A stretch of 64,000 nt of DNA from DASUBV01 sp963822485 (GTDB lineage: Bacteria; Actinomycetota; Actinomycetes; Streptosporangiales; Streptosporangiaceae), in assembly GCA_963822485.1 (NCBI GenBank), contig CAWGHW010000031.1:1426001-1490000 (forward strand), in the 5' to 3' direction. The translations under genes were made by a program, and so were the position numbers. The stretch's first letter is position 1; each line of letters begins with the position of its first letter. This document shows, piece by piece, positions 1 to 7,395 of this stretch. The notes under the pieces are model-generated. The model did no database searches and was not told where the DNA came from. It saw nothing but the letters and a program-made list of their open reading frames with translations.

Positions 1-929
1 AACAGCGGGAGGTTGATCTGCGGTCCGCTGAAGGGGTTCCAGTTCATGGTCTTGGTGAAGCCGGCGGTGAACAGTACCGCGGCGGTCTCGCCGATCCCCC
101 TGGCCATGGCCAGCACGACCGCGGTCGCCAGCCCGGACCGGGCGGTGGGCAGGATCACGTTCCACACCGTTCGCCACTGGCTCGCGCCCAGCGCCAGCGA
201 GGCCTCCCGAAGCGTGCCGGGCACCAGCCTGATCACCACCTCGGAGGCCCGGGTGATGATCGGCATCATGGTCACGCTCAGCGCCAGGGCGGCCATGATC
301 CCGGAATGCACGAAGTGCAGGGTGAGGATGAACAGCACGTAGATGAACAGGCCCGCGATGAGGTCGGGCAGGGCGGTCATGGCCTCGACGATGGTCCGGA
401 CTGGCCGGGCCAGCGGGCCGCCCACCTCGGCCAGGAACAGCGCGGCGGCCACGCCGAGCGGCATCGAGAAGAAGGTGGCCAGGCCGATCTGCTCCAGCGT
501 GCCGACGATGGCGTGCAGGCAGCCACCGACACCAAGCGGGAGCGAGGGCCCGGAGTTGGCCATGCTCTGGGTCAGGAAGCTGAGGTGGCTGACCGCGGCC
601 GCGCCCTCGGTCAGGGTGTAGATCACGATCGCCGCCACGATGGCCAGTGCCAGCGCGCCGCCGGTTCCGAAGCCGATCGCCGTCACCCGGTTGACGGCCT
701 CCTGGCGGTCCCACTGCATCGCGGCCATCACGCCGTAGAAGCCCAGGAAGACCAGGTACCAGGCCACCCAGAAGCCGAGCACGCCGCTGAGCGGCAGGAC
801 GCGCTCGAAGAGCACCCAGGTGAGCGCCAGGGCGGCGAGGGCCGCGCCGAGGATCGTGGCCGCGCCGTCGCCGGACACCGCCGCGATGTGCACCCGGACG
901 TCTGGCGCGGGCGCTGCGGCTACCGCCAT
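1..929 (-). CDS. pstA: PstA, phosphate ABC transporter permease (3' end beyond window)
   Basis: Inner-membrane permease of the high-affinity phosphate importer, which pairs with PstC and the PstB ATPase. About 309 codons are visible, starting at ATG 929 (MAVAAAPAPDV); the C-terminus lies outside the window. Several hydrophobic segments are visible. The cytoplasmic EAA-type loop that contacts the ATPase is present (REASLALGASQWR), as is the family-typical stretch ARGIGETAAVLFTAGF. It follows pstC on the same strand with a gap of 26 bp, so the two are almost certainly co-transcribed. pstB would be expected next, off the window. The start is chosen because an ATG at 952 is in a different frame. 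Confidence 0.93.
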   Translation of the reverse strand, partial: MAVAAAPAPDVRVHIAAVSGDGAATILGAALAALALTWVLFERVLPLSGVLGFWVAWYLVFLGFYGVMAAMQWDRQEAVNRVTAIGFGTGGALALAIVAAIVIYTLTEGAAAVSHLSFLTQSMANSGPSLPLGVGGCLHAIVGTLEQIGLATFFSMPLGVAAALFLAEVGGPLARPVRTIVEAMTALPDLIAGLFIYVLFILTLHFVHSGIMAALALSVTMMPIITRASEVVIRLVPGTLREASLALGASQWRTVWNVILPTARSGLATAVVLAMARGIGETAAVLFTAGFTKTMNWNPFSGPQINLPL

Positions 930-955
930 CGTGAGATCCCGTTCTCGGTCATGGG

Positions 956-1963
956 TCAGTCTGCCTCGGTGGCGGCGCCCGAGCGTGACCGGCTGATCAC
1001 GAGCGCCGCGAGCGTGTTGATGACCAGCGTCAGCAGGAACAGCGTCAGCGCGGCCGCCAGCAGGTAGTCGATCCCGAGCGGGGAGTACGACCCCAGGTTG
1101 TTGGCGATCGTGGTCGTGATCGAGTTGCCGCCCCCTTCCAGCACGTGGTAGCTGAACAACTCGGTGGGCGGACTGAGGATGAACGAGACGGCGATCGTCT
1201 CGCCGAGCGCCCGGCCGAGGCCGAGCATGCTCGCGCCGATGACCCCGCCCCGGCCGAAGGGCAGGACCACGGTCCTGACCATGCCCCAGCGCGTCGCGCC
1301 GAGCGCGTACGCGGCCTCCCGCTCGCCCTGCGGCGCCTGCGAGAACACCTGGCGGGACAGCGAGGCGATGATCGGGATCACCATCATCGACACGACCAGG
1401 CCGGCGATGAACTCCGAGCCCACGAAGTTGGACTGGGTGTAGGTCTGCCGGAAGTGCAGGAACGGGATGAAGCCCAGGTGGTGAGCCAGCCAGGTGTCGG
1501 TCCCGATGATCTTCGGCATCAGGTAGATCAAGCCCCACAGGGCGAAGGCGATGCTCGGGATCGCCGCGAGCAGGTCGATGACCGCGATGAGCGGGCGGCG
1601 CAGTCGCGGCGGCGCGTACTCCGAGATATACAGCGCCGAGGCCAGCCCGGCCGGAAATGCGAAGACCAGCGCGATCAGCGCGATCATCACCGAGTCCGGC
1701 AGCAGCGCGGCTACGCCGAACTGCTTTTCCGGATAGAGCAGCGTTGAGAAGGTGAAGAACCTCAGCCCCTCCTGGCGCCAGGCGGGCAGCGACCGGATGA
1801 CCAGGAAGACCAGGATCATGGCCGTGATCACCAGCACGGTGATGCCCGCCGCGCGCAGGATGCCACGGAAGACCTGATCGCCCAGTGACTGCCGGGCCAC
1901 GATCCGTCGCGGCGAATCCTCGTCCGGTGGCACGGTCGAGTTAGTAGTCAGCGCGACCGACAT
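956..1963 (-). CDS. pstC: PstC, phosphate ABC transporter permease
   Basis: Second membrane subunit of the Pst phosphate importer, 335 aa, a normal length for the family. The first membrane helix is at about residues 39-59, followed by further helices. The EAA loop is clear (REAAYALGATRWGMVRTVVLP region) and is followed by the GRALGETIAVSF stretch shared by PstC/PstA proteins. It lies upstream of pstA and downstream of three pstS-like genes, all on the minus strand. A 229-bp gap with a stable hairpin separates it from the nearest pstS-like gene. That fits the common arrangement in which the binding protein is made in excess over the permeases through partial termination. Confidence 0.95.
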   Translation of the reverse strand: MSVALTTNSTVPPDEDSPRRIVARQSLGDQVFRGILRAAGITVLVITAMILVFLVIRSLPAWRQEGLRFFTFSTLLYPEKQFGVAALLPDSVMIALIALVFAFPAGLASALYISEYAPPRLRRPLIAVIDLLAAIPSIAFALWGLIYLMPKIIGTDTWLAHHLGFIPFLHFRQTYTQSNFVGSEFIAGLVVSMMVIPIIASLSRQVFSQAPQGEREAAYALGATRWGMVRTVVLPFGRGGVIGASMLGLGRALGETIAVSFILSPPTELFSYHVLEGGGNSITTTIANNLGSYSPLGIDYLLAAALTLFLLTLVINTLAALVISRSRSGAATEAD

Positions 1964-2131
1964 GATCGCTTGCCTCCCCGTGCTCCCTCGGCTGCGCCTG
2001 GCTCAGCGACGCCCGTCCCTGGCGAATTCATACTGATCTGCAAGGTTGAACATATGGGGCTGAGTAAGTGAATAAAAGCCGAACAGATCCGCTATAGACC
2101 GTAGTGATATCGAGTGTCCGGAGACCAGGCG

Positions 2132-2169
2132 GGCGTGACGCCGGGAGCCTCCGCTCCCAGCGCCACGCC
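2132..2169 (-). terminator. Intercistronic hairpin between pstS-like gene 1 and pstC
   Basis: Inverted repeat with 17-bp arms (2132-2148 and 2153-2169), two mismatches and a CTCC loop, lying 24 bp past the stop of the pstS-like gene. There is no T-run, so it is more likely an attenuating or mRNA-stabilising hairpin than a full intrinsic terminator. Inference: it lowers expression of pstCA relative to the binding protein. Confidence 0.6.
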
Positions 2170-2192
2170 GGCCCCCGCTGATCTGTGGCGTA

Positions 2193-3311
2193 TTAGCCGC
2201 AGGACGGGTCGGGCAGGAAGCCGTAGTCCTTGACCAGGCTCGGGTTCTTGCAGACCAGGCCCTTGGTGCCGATGAACTGCTCCAGGTAGGCCGGGATGCT
2301 GTCCTTGGTCTTGGCCGTGCGGACCACGTCGTAGAGGGTCCGGATGAAGATGGAGCTGAAGTGGGAGTTCAGGATGGCCTTGGCACCCGTGCCGCTCACC
2401 GGCTTGGTGCCGTTGATGCCGTTCAGCTTGAGCACGCCGTTGTCAGCGCAGCCGAACGCGTTCTGGCCCTTCTTGGGCTTGCAGGTGACGCCCTTGACCG
2501 CGGTGCAGGACTTGTTCACGCAGGCGGCCGAGTGATAGGCCTGCGCGATCCAGTCGCCGGTCGAGAACGGGATGATCTCGTTAGCGGCGTTCTTGCCCGT
2601 GAAGATCGAGTTGGTGCCCTCGTTCTCCTCCAGGGTGGTCGGCTCGCTCACGCACTTGCCGGGCGTCGTGACGCCGATGGCGGTCAGGAAGAAGGTGACG
2701 GTGCCAGCGCCGGCCTGGGCCAGCAGCGGGTGGATGGTGGCGCTGCTCTTGCCGCCGACCTGGTTCCACTTGGTAGCGGTGCAGGTGTAGATCTCGGCCA
2801 GTTCCTTGGTGGTCAGGTTGGCCGGGGCGTTGCTGCCCTTGGGCGTCTTGGGGTTCTTGGTGACCGAGGCATAGGTGACGCTGTCGAAGGCGAAGGGGAT
2901 GAACGACAGGCCCGCTGGGTCGGTGGACTTCTCGGCCCGCGATGAGCGGGCGAAGTCGATGCAGTAGTGCGAGCCGATCTTGATGTTGGCGGCCAGCGAG
3001 GTGATCCCCGGGGACGCTCCGTTGGGCCGGACGATCGGCGCGCAGCCCTTCTTGGTCGCGATGTTGTTGTCGACCCCGGCCGAGTTGAGCGCATCCCAGG
3101 TATAGAGCTGCGTCTTCTTCGGGTTGGCCTTGTCCCAGTTCGTCGCCAGGGCGTCGAACAGGTTCTGCTGGGTCTGGGCGCCTACCGACACGACCGAGCC
3201 GGGCGCCGGGGTGACGCCCTTGGGCGGGTCGGCCAGGGCCGGTCCCGCGGACAGGGCAGTCACGGTGGCCACCGCGGCCGCCCCCGTCACCAGCTTGCTG
3301 AGCATGCGCAT
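2193..3311 (-). CDS. PstS-like secreted substrate-binding protein, copy 1
   Basis: Probable phosphate-binding protein that feeds PstC/PstA, 372 aa. The start at ATG 3311 (MRMLSKLVTG) is chosen because GGAGGAG sits 8 nt upstream; an in-frame ATG at 3347 would place the leader in the promoter. It has a Sec signal peptide ending ALA before DPPKG, but no lipobox cysteine, which is unusual for a Gram-positive binding protein. Ligand-site-like stretches are FARSSRAEKS and GAGTVTFF. Ten cysteines are spread over the mature protein at positions shared with the two upstream paralogues, suggesting five disulfides. Closest to copy 2 and more distant from copy 3. Phosphate specificity is inferred from the pstCA context; another ligand or a scavenging role is possible. 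Confidence 0.85.
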   Translation of the reverse strand: MRMLSKLVTGAAAVATVTALSAGPALADPPKGVTPAPGSVVSVGAQTQQNLFDALATNWDKANPKKTQLYTWDALNSAGVDNNIATKKGCAPIVRPNGASPGITSLAANIKIGSHYCIDFARSSRAEKSTDPAGLSFIPFAFDSVTYASVTKNPKTPKGSNAPANLTTKELAEIYTCTATKWNQVGGKSSATIHPLLAQAGAGTVTFFLTAIGVTTPGKCVSEPTTLEENEGTNSIFTGKNAANEIIPFSTGDWIAQAYHSAACVNKSCTAVKGVTCKPKKGQNAFGCADNGVLKLNGINGTKPVSGTGAKAILNSHFSSIFIRTLYDVVRTAKTKDSIPAYLEQFIGTKGLVCKNPSLVKDYGFLPDPSCG

Positions 3312-3325
3312 GTTTTCCGCTCCTC

Positions 3326-3357
3326 CTGCATACGCCACGTGCTGCATACGCCACGTG
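3326..3357 (+). repeat. Perfect tandem duplication, 2 x 16 bp, before pstS-like copy 1
   Basis: CTGCATACGCCACGTG occurs twice head to tail (3326-3341, 3342-3357), each copy containing the palindrome CACGTG. It lies immediately upstream of the Shine-Dalgarno sequence of copy 1, in its 5' untranslated region or promoter, and is absent before the other two copies. Confidence 0.8.
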
Positions 3358-3373
3358 AATCCCAGGATAATAA

Positions 3374-3384
3374 TAGGAAAACTA
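3374..3384 (-). promoter_or_regulatory. Shared element TAGTTTTCCTA upstream of pstS-like copy 1
   Basis: The 11-mer TAGTTTTCCTA (minus strand) lies 63 bp before the start of copy 1 in an AT-rich stretch. The identical 11-mer lies upstream of copy 2 (4815-4825). In this GC-rich genome a shared AT-rich 11-mer in two paralogous promoters suggests a common regulator or duplicated promoter core. It does not match the GTTCACC direct repeats of a Streptomyces PHO box. Confidence 0.5.
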
Positions 3385-3438
3385 GGATTTACGCTAGATC
3401 GAATCGGGGAGCGCGGGCCAGGGCCCTGACATACGAGA

Positions 3439-3477
3439 ACGCGGCGCCGGGGGGAGGAGTCCCCCCGGGCACCGCGT
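3439..3477 (-). terminator. Terminator-like hairpin after pstS-like copy 2
   Basis: GC-rich inverted repeat (left arm 3439-3454, right arm 3461-3477, one bulge and one mismatch) about 50 bp past the stop of copy 2. There is no clear T-run on the minus strand. Three 14-bp tandem repeats (3477-3518, unit TCCGGCTGGCTGGG with one base varying) lie between it and the stop codon. Confidence 0.5.
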
Positions 3478-3529
3478 CCGGCTGGCTGGGTCAGGCTGGC
3501 TGGGTCCGGCTGGCTGGGTCAGGCCATGG

Positions 3530-4651
3530 TCAGCTGCCGCAGGATGGATCGGCCAGGAAGCCGTAGTCCTTGACCAGGGCCTTGTTGGTGCAGAACAGGC
3601 CCTTGGCGCCGATGAACTGCTCCAGGTAGGCCGGGATGCTGTCCTTGGTCTTGGCCGTGCGCACCACGTTGAACAGGGTGCGGATGAAGATGGAGCTGAA
3701 GCGGGGGTTAAGGGTGGCGCTGGTGCCCTTGCCGGTCACCGGGCTGGTGCCGTTGATGTCGTTGAGCTTGAGCACGCCGTTGGAGTCGCAGCCGAAGGTG
3801 TTCTGGCCCTTCTTGGGCTTGCAGGTGACGCCCTTGACGGGGGTGCAGGTCTTGTTCAGGCAGGCGGCCGAGTGGTAGGCCTGCGCGATCCAGTCGCCGG
3901 CCGAGAACGGGATGATCTCGTTAGCGGCGTTCTTGCCGGTGAAGATCGGGTCGACGCCCTGGTTCTCCTCCAGCGTGGTCGGCTCGTCGACGCACGTGCC
4001 TGGCGTGGTCACGCCGATCGCGGCCAGGAAGAACGAGACGGTGCCCGACCCGGTCTGGGCCAGCAGGGGGTGGATGGTGGCGCTGCTCTTGCCGCCGACC
4101 TGGTTCCACTTGGTGGCGGTGCAGGTGTAGATCTTCTGCAGCTGCTTGGTGGTCAGGTTGGCCGGGGCGTTGCTGCCCTTGGGCGTCTTGGGGTTCTTGG
4201 TCACCGAGGCGTAGGTCACGCTGTCGAAGGCCAGCGGGATGAACGACAGGCCGGTCGGGTCGGTGGACTTCTCGGCCCTGGACGAGCGGGCGAAGTCGAT
4301 GCAGTAGTGCGAGCCGATCTTGATGTTGGCGGCCAGCGAGGTGATGCCCGGCGAGGAGCCGTTGGGCCGGAGGGTCTTCGCGCAGCCCTTCTTGGTCGTG
4401 ATGTTCCCGTCCACGCCGAGCGCGTTGGCCGCATCCCAGGTGTACAGCTGGGTCTTCTTCGGGTGGGCCTTGTCCCAGGTCGCCGCGAGCGCGTCCGACA
4501 GGTACTGGGTGGTCTGGGCCCCGACCGAGACGACCGAGCTGGGCGCTGGGGAGACACCGTTCGGCGGGTCGGCCAGGGCCGGTCCCGCGGACAGGGCCGT
4601 CACGGTGGCCACCGCGGCCGCCCCCGTGACCAGCTTGGTGAGCATGCGCAT
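3530..4651 (-). CDS. PstS-like secreted substrate-binding protein, copy 2
   Basis: Paralogue of the neighbouring copies, 373 aa, starting at ATG 4651 (MRMLTKLVTG) with GGAGGAG just upstream; an ORF start at 4678 is less likely. It has a Sec signal peptide with an ALA cleavage motif before DPPNG and no lipobox. Binding-fold stretches include FARSSRAEKS and GSGTVSFFLAAIGV. Ten cysteines sit in the same relative positions as in copy 1. It has its own AT-rich upstream region and a downstream hairpin, so it may be its own transcription unit. The near-identity with copy 1 points to a fairly recent tandem duplication. Confidence 0.85.
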   Translation of the reverse strand: MRMLTKLVTGAAAVATVTALSAGPALADPPNGVSPAPSSVVSVGAQTTQYLSDALAATWDKAHPKKTQLYTWDAANALGVDGNITTKKGCAKTLRPNGSSPGITSLAANIKIGSHYCIDFARSSRAEKSTDPTGLSFIPLAFDSVTYASVTKNPKTPKGSNAPANLTTKQLQKIYTCTATKWNQVGGKSSATIHPLLAQTGSGTVSFFLAAIGVTTPGTCVDEPTTLEENQGVDPIFTGKNAANEIIPFSAGDWIAQAYHSAACLNKTCTPVKGVTCKPKKGQNTFGCDSNGVLKLNDINGTSPVTGKGTSATLNPRFSSIFIRTLFNVVRTAKTKDSIPAYLEQFIGAKGLFCTNKALVKDYGFLADPSCGS

Positions 4652-4814
4652 GTTCCGCTCCTCCTGCGTACGCAGCACGCGTTACCGCACGGTGCGGGCA
4701 TCCGCACCGGTCAGCCTGATGGCCGACTGGCTCAGCTTTCCCTGGAGGCGCGCCCGCAACAAGGAGTGATCACAAGAACACTCCAGGGCAGGCCAGAGAA
4801 TCTTACTTTAAAGG

Positions 4815-4825
4815 TAGGAAAACTA
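4815..4825 (-). promoter_or_regulatory. Shared element TAGTTTTCCTA upstream of pstS-like copy 2
   Basis: Identical to the 11-mer before copy 1 but 164 bp from the start codon, inside a strongly AT-rich patch (4800-4860). Partial repeats of TAGG/CCTA surround it. This is a candidate regulator site or promoter core for copy 2. Confidence 0.45.
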
Positions 4826-4902
4826 TCTTTTATATTACCTACTCATCCGGTAGGATTCGGCCTCCTCGTCGCCTCTCGGCCTCCGGCGCAGAAAGACGGC
4901 GC

Positions 4903-4943
4903 AAAAAAACGTGGTGCCGGGGGGTGAACCCCCGGCACCACGT
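4903..4943 (-). terminator. Intrinsic terminator after pstS-like copy 3
   Basis: Stem of about 15 bp (4909-4923 with 4929-4943) and a short loop, followed on the minus strand by TTTTTTT (4903-4909 on the plus strand reads AAAAAAA). It lies 69 bp past the stop of copy 3. This is the clearest rho-independent terminator of the locus and suggests that copy 3 is transcribed on its own. Confidence 0.85.
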
Positions 4944-5011
4944 GCCGATCAGCGATCCGCGGTCACCCAGTGGATAACCCGTTAGGTAACCCGCGGATCA
5001 GCGCGCTGCTA

Positions 5012-6145
5012 TCAGCCGCAGCTCGCGGTGGGCTCGTAGCCATAGGCCTGGATGACCGACTTCTCCTTGGACGAGCAGAAGAAGCCCTTGGCACCGAAGA
5101 AGGTGTCGAGGTAGGCCGGGATGCCGTCCTTGGTCTTGGCTGTCCGGACCACGTCAAACAGGGTGCGGATGAAGATCGAGGTGTAGTGCGGGTTGAGAAC
5201 GGCCTTGGCGCCGGTCCCGTTGATCGGGGCGGTCTTGTTGATGTCGTTGACCTTCAGCACGCCGTTGATGTCACAGCCGAACTTGTTCTGGCCCTTCTTG
5301 GGCGTCTGGCACTCGGTGAACACGCCGGACTTGTCAGTCCCGCACTTGGTGGTCTTGCACTTCGCGGAGTGGAAGGCCTGGGCCAGCCACTTGCCCGCCG
5401 AGAACGGGACGATCTCGTCCTTGGCGTTCTTGCTGGCGTAGATGGGGTCGACGCCCTCGTTCTCCTCCAGCGTGTTGGGCTCGTTCACGCACTTGCCGGG
5501 CGTGGTCACGTTGATGTCAGCGAGGAACGTGGCCAGGGTGCCCGAGCCGGGCTGCGGCAGGAGCGGGCGGATCGTGTCCTTGCTCTTGCCGCCGACCTGG
5601 GTCCACTTGGTGACCGTGCAGGTGTAGATCTCGGTCAGCTGGTGGGTGCTCAGGTTGGTCGGGGCATTGCTGCCCTTGGCCAGCGAGGCGTAGGAGATGT
5701 TGTCCAGCGCCAGCGGGATGAACGACAGGCCCGCCGGGTCGGTCGACTTCTCAGACCGCGACGAGCGCGCGAAGTCGAGGCAGAAGTGGCTCTTGGACTT
5801 GGGGTCCTTGATGTTGGCGGCCAGCGCGGCGATGCCCGCCGACGAGCCATTCGGCCGCGGGGCTGCGACGCAGCCCGCCTTGGTGGCGATGTTGCCGGCC
5901 GTGGTCGCGGCGGCGTTCTCCAGCGCGTCCCAGCTGAAGATGTGGGTGCCCGTCTTGTGCGCGGCGTTGTAGTTAAGGGTCAGCTGGTCGAGCAGGGACT
6001 CAGTGGTGTTCGACCCGACGCCGACAACGTCGGTCGCCTTGGGGGTCGTGCCCGACGGCGGGTCGGCCATGGCCACCCCCGCGGTCAGGGTCGTCACGGT
6101 GGCAATGACAGCCGCCCCCGTGATCAGCTTGCCGAGCATGCGCAT
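5012..6145 (-). CDS. PstS-like secreted substrate-binding protein, copy 3
   Basis: Most divergent of the three tandem binding proteins, 377 aa, and first in transcription order. Start ATG 6145 has GGAGGAG upstream. Signal peptide MRMLGKLITGAAVIATVTTL is followed by AMA before DPPSG; there is no lipobox. The ligand-site-like stretches FARSSRSEKS and GSGTLATFLADI are present. Ten cysteines are again conserved, with small insertions around the KCKTTKCGTDKSG region. It ends at a strong T-tailed terminator, so it is probably regulated separately from copies 1 and 2. Role inferred: a phosphate-scavenging binding protein for PstCA, or a variant tuned to another affinity. Confidence 0.85.
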   Translation of the reverse strand: MRMLGKLITGAAVIATVTTLTAGVAMADPPSGTTPKATDVVGVGSNTTESLLDQLTLNYNAAHKTGTHIFSWDALENAAATTAGNIATKAGCVAAPRPNGSSAGIAALAANIKDPKSKSHFCLDFARSSRSEKSTDPAGLSFIPLALDNISYASLAKGSNAPTNLSTHQLTEIYTCTVTKWTQVGGKSKDTIRPLLPQPGSGTLATFLADINVTTPGKCVNEPNTLEENEGVDPIYASKNAKDEIVPFSAGKWLAQAFHSAKCKTTKCGTDKSGVFTECQTPKKGQNKFGCDINGVLKVNDINKTAPINGTGAKAVLNPHYTSIFIRTLFDVVRTAKTKDGIPAYLDTFFGAKGFFCSSKEKSVIQAYGYEPTASCG

Positions 6146-6460
6146 ATTCCGCTCCTCCTGCAGACGAAAGCGCGTGGAACCTGTCGGCCCGGGGGGCCAA
6201 CGCGCTCAGCTTCCCGTGGTCACGACTTGGCCACAAGGGAACGGGAAATGAGGTCTGCCTTAACCGTTGGCGTCGAAGGGATGAAGCCGCAGGCAGGAGT
6301 TTTATTCACGGGCCCGGACCGGCCGCGCGGTCATTCGGGCACCGCGGCCCGGCAGCGCGATCACGCAGGTCATCGCCGCTGCGCCCACAGCTTAATTTCG
6401 ATACGGCGAGCGACGAATAGCTTACCCAGGGGCGATGTCCCGACTATTTCCGAAGCATTT

Positions 6461-6497
6461 CCACTCTATTCCTAGAGCGTTACTAGGAATAGAGTGG
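6461..6497. repeat. Perfect 15-bp inverted repeat in the spacer before pstS-like copy 3
   Basis: CCACTCTATTCCTAG (6461-6475), a 7-nt loop AGCGTTA, then the exact reverse complement (6483-6497). It lies 110 bp past the end of the PIG-L gene and 316 bp before copy 3, with no T-run on either side. It may end PIG-L transcription or be an operator; its low GC content compared with the other hairpins here makes it stand out. Confidence 0.75.
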
Positions 6498-6538
6498 GGA
6501 AACCGGCCCCTGAATGCGCAGCTGAGATCGACGGCCAA

Positions 6539-6567
6539 GGTTAAATTAAGATGAATAAATAACAAAC
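6539..6567 (-). promoter_or_regulatory. Possible PHO-box-like direct repeats upstream of pstS-like copy 3
   Basis: On the minus strand three heptamers, GTTTGTT, ATTCATC and TTTAACC, follow each other with 11-nt periodicity (6561-6567, 6550-6556, 6539-6545), separated by ATTT and TTAA. Actinobacterial PhoP boxes are 11-nt direct repeats resembling GTTCACC. These copies are degenerate, so the assignment is tentative and rests on spacing, AT content and position before the first phosphate gene. Confidence 0.3.
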
Positions 6568-6606
6568 GTGCGTGACGGAATGGTGTACGGGAGCTTAACG
6601 CGTTGC

Positions 6607-7326
6607 TCAGCCGGTCTGGATCACCAGGAAGGCCTCGGCCAGCCGGCCCTCGGGCAGCCCGCCCTGCTCGGCGAGCCGGGTGGTCATGCCGAGCAGCCGC
6701 TCCTGTAGCTGGTCAAAGTCGGCGATCTGGCTGGCGTGCGCGCGCAGCGCGGCCGCCTTGCGCGGGAACGTGTCGGTGATGTCGACGTAGTGCGACGGCT
6801 CCGGGCTGGCGGAGATCCAGACCTCGCGGACCGTCCACGGCTCCAGCTTCTCCTCGGCCAGCAGCTCGGGGAAGGCGAACTGGTTGCGGGAGTCGGGGTA
6901 GACCGCGTCCAGCGCGGCCGAGCCCACGGCGCGATGGTCGGGGTGGCTGGTGCCGATCCTGGTGTAGTTACGCTCCGCGGACGGGCAGACCACCCGGTCG
7001 GGCCGGACCATGCGGATGACCCGGCTCAGGTCCTTGCGCAGCTCGAGCGTGGCCTCCACCCGGCCGTCCGGGTAGCCGAGGAACGTCAGCTCGCTGACGC
7101 CCACCTGCTTGGCCGCGGCGGTCTGCTCGGCCTGGCGCAGCCGGCCCATGTCCGCTCGGGAGATCGACGGGTCGCTGCCGCCGGCGTCGCCGTTGGTCAC
7201 GATGCAGTACCGGACGTCGATCCCGGCGTCGGTCCACTGGGCGATGGTCCCGGCGGCCCCGAAGTCGACATCGTCGGGGTGGGCGACGATGACCAGGATG
7301 CGGGCGACGTCAGCGTTATCAAGCAT
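6607..7326 (-). CDS. PIG-L/LmbE family N-acetylglucosaminyl deacetylase-like protein
   Basis: Zinc-dependent deacetylase family that includes the mycothiol enzymes MshB and Mca; 239 aa. The zinc-binding AHPDD motif is at residues 15-19 and a second cluster is SHPDHRAVG, in the usual position for the third metal ligand. The exact substrate (mycothiol conjugate, GlcNAc-linked lipid or sugar) cannot be read from sequence; the length is shorter than typical MshB. A TACGAT box ends 6 nt before the ATG, so the mRNA is probably leaderless. It is unlinked by function to its neighbours: the phosphate locus lies downstream and the dehydrogenase gene upstream. Confidence 0.85.
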   Translation of the reverse strand: MLDNADVARILVIVAHPDDVDFGAAGTIAQWTDAGIDVRYCIVTNGDAGGSDPSISRADMGRLRQAEQTAAAKQVGVSELTFLGYPDGRVEATLELRKDLSRVIRMVRPDRVVCPSAERNYTRIGTSHPDHRAVGSAALDAVYPDSRNQFAFPELLAEEKLEPWTVREVWISASPEPSHYVDITDTFPRKAAALRAHASQIADFDQLQERLLGMTTRLAEQGGLPEGRLAEAFLVIQTG

Positions 7327-7395
7327 TTGTTAATCGTATTGGTTGTGCGTGGGCCTCCCGCGCCGGGCATCAGCGCGGCGCGGGAGACGCCTACC

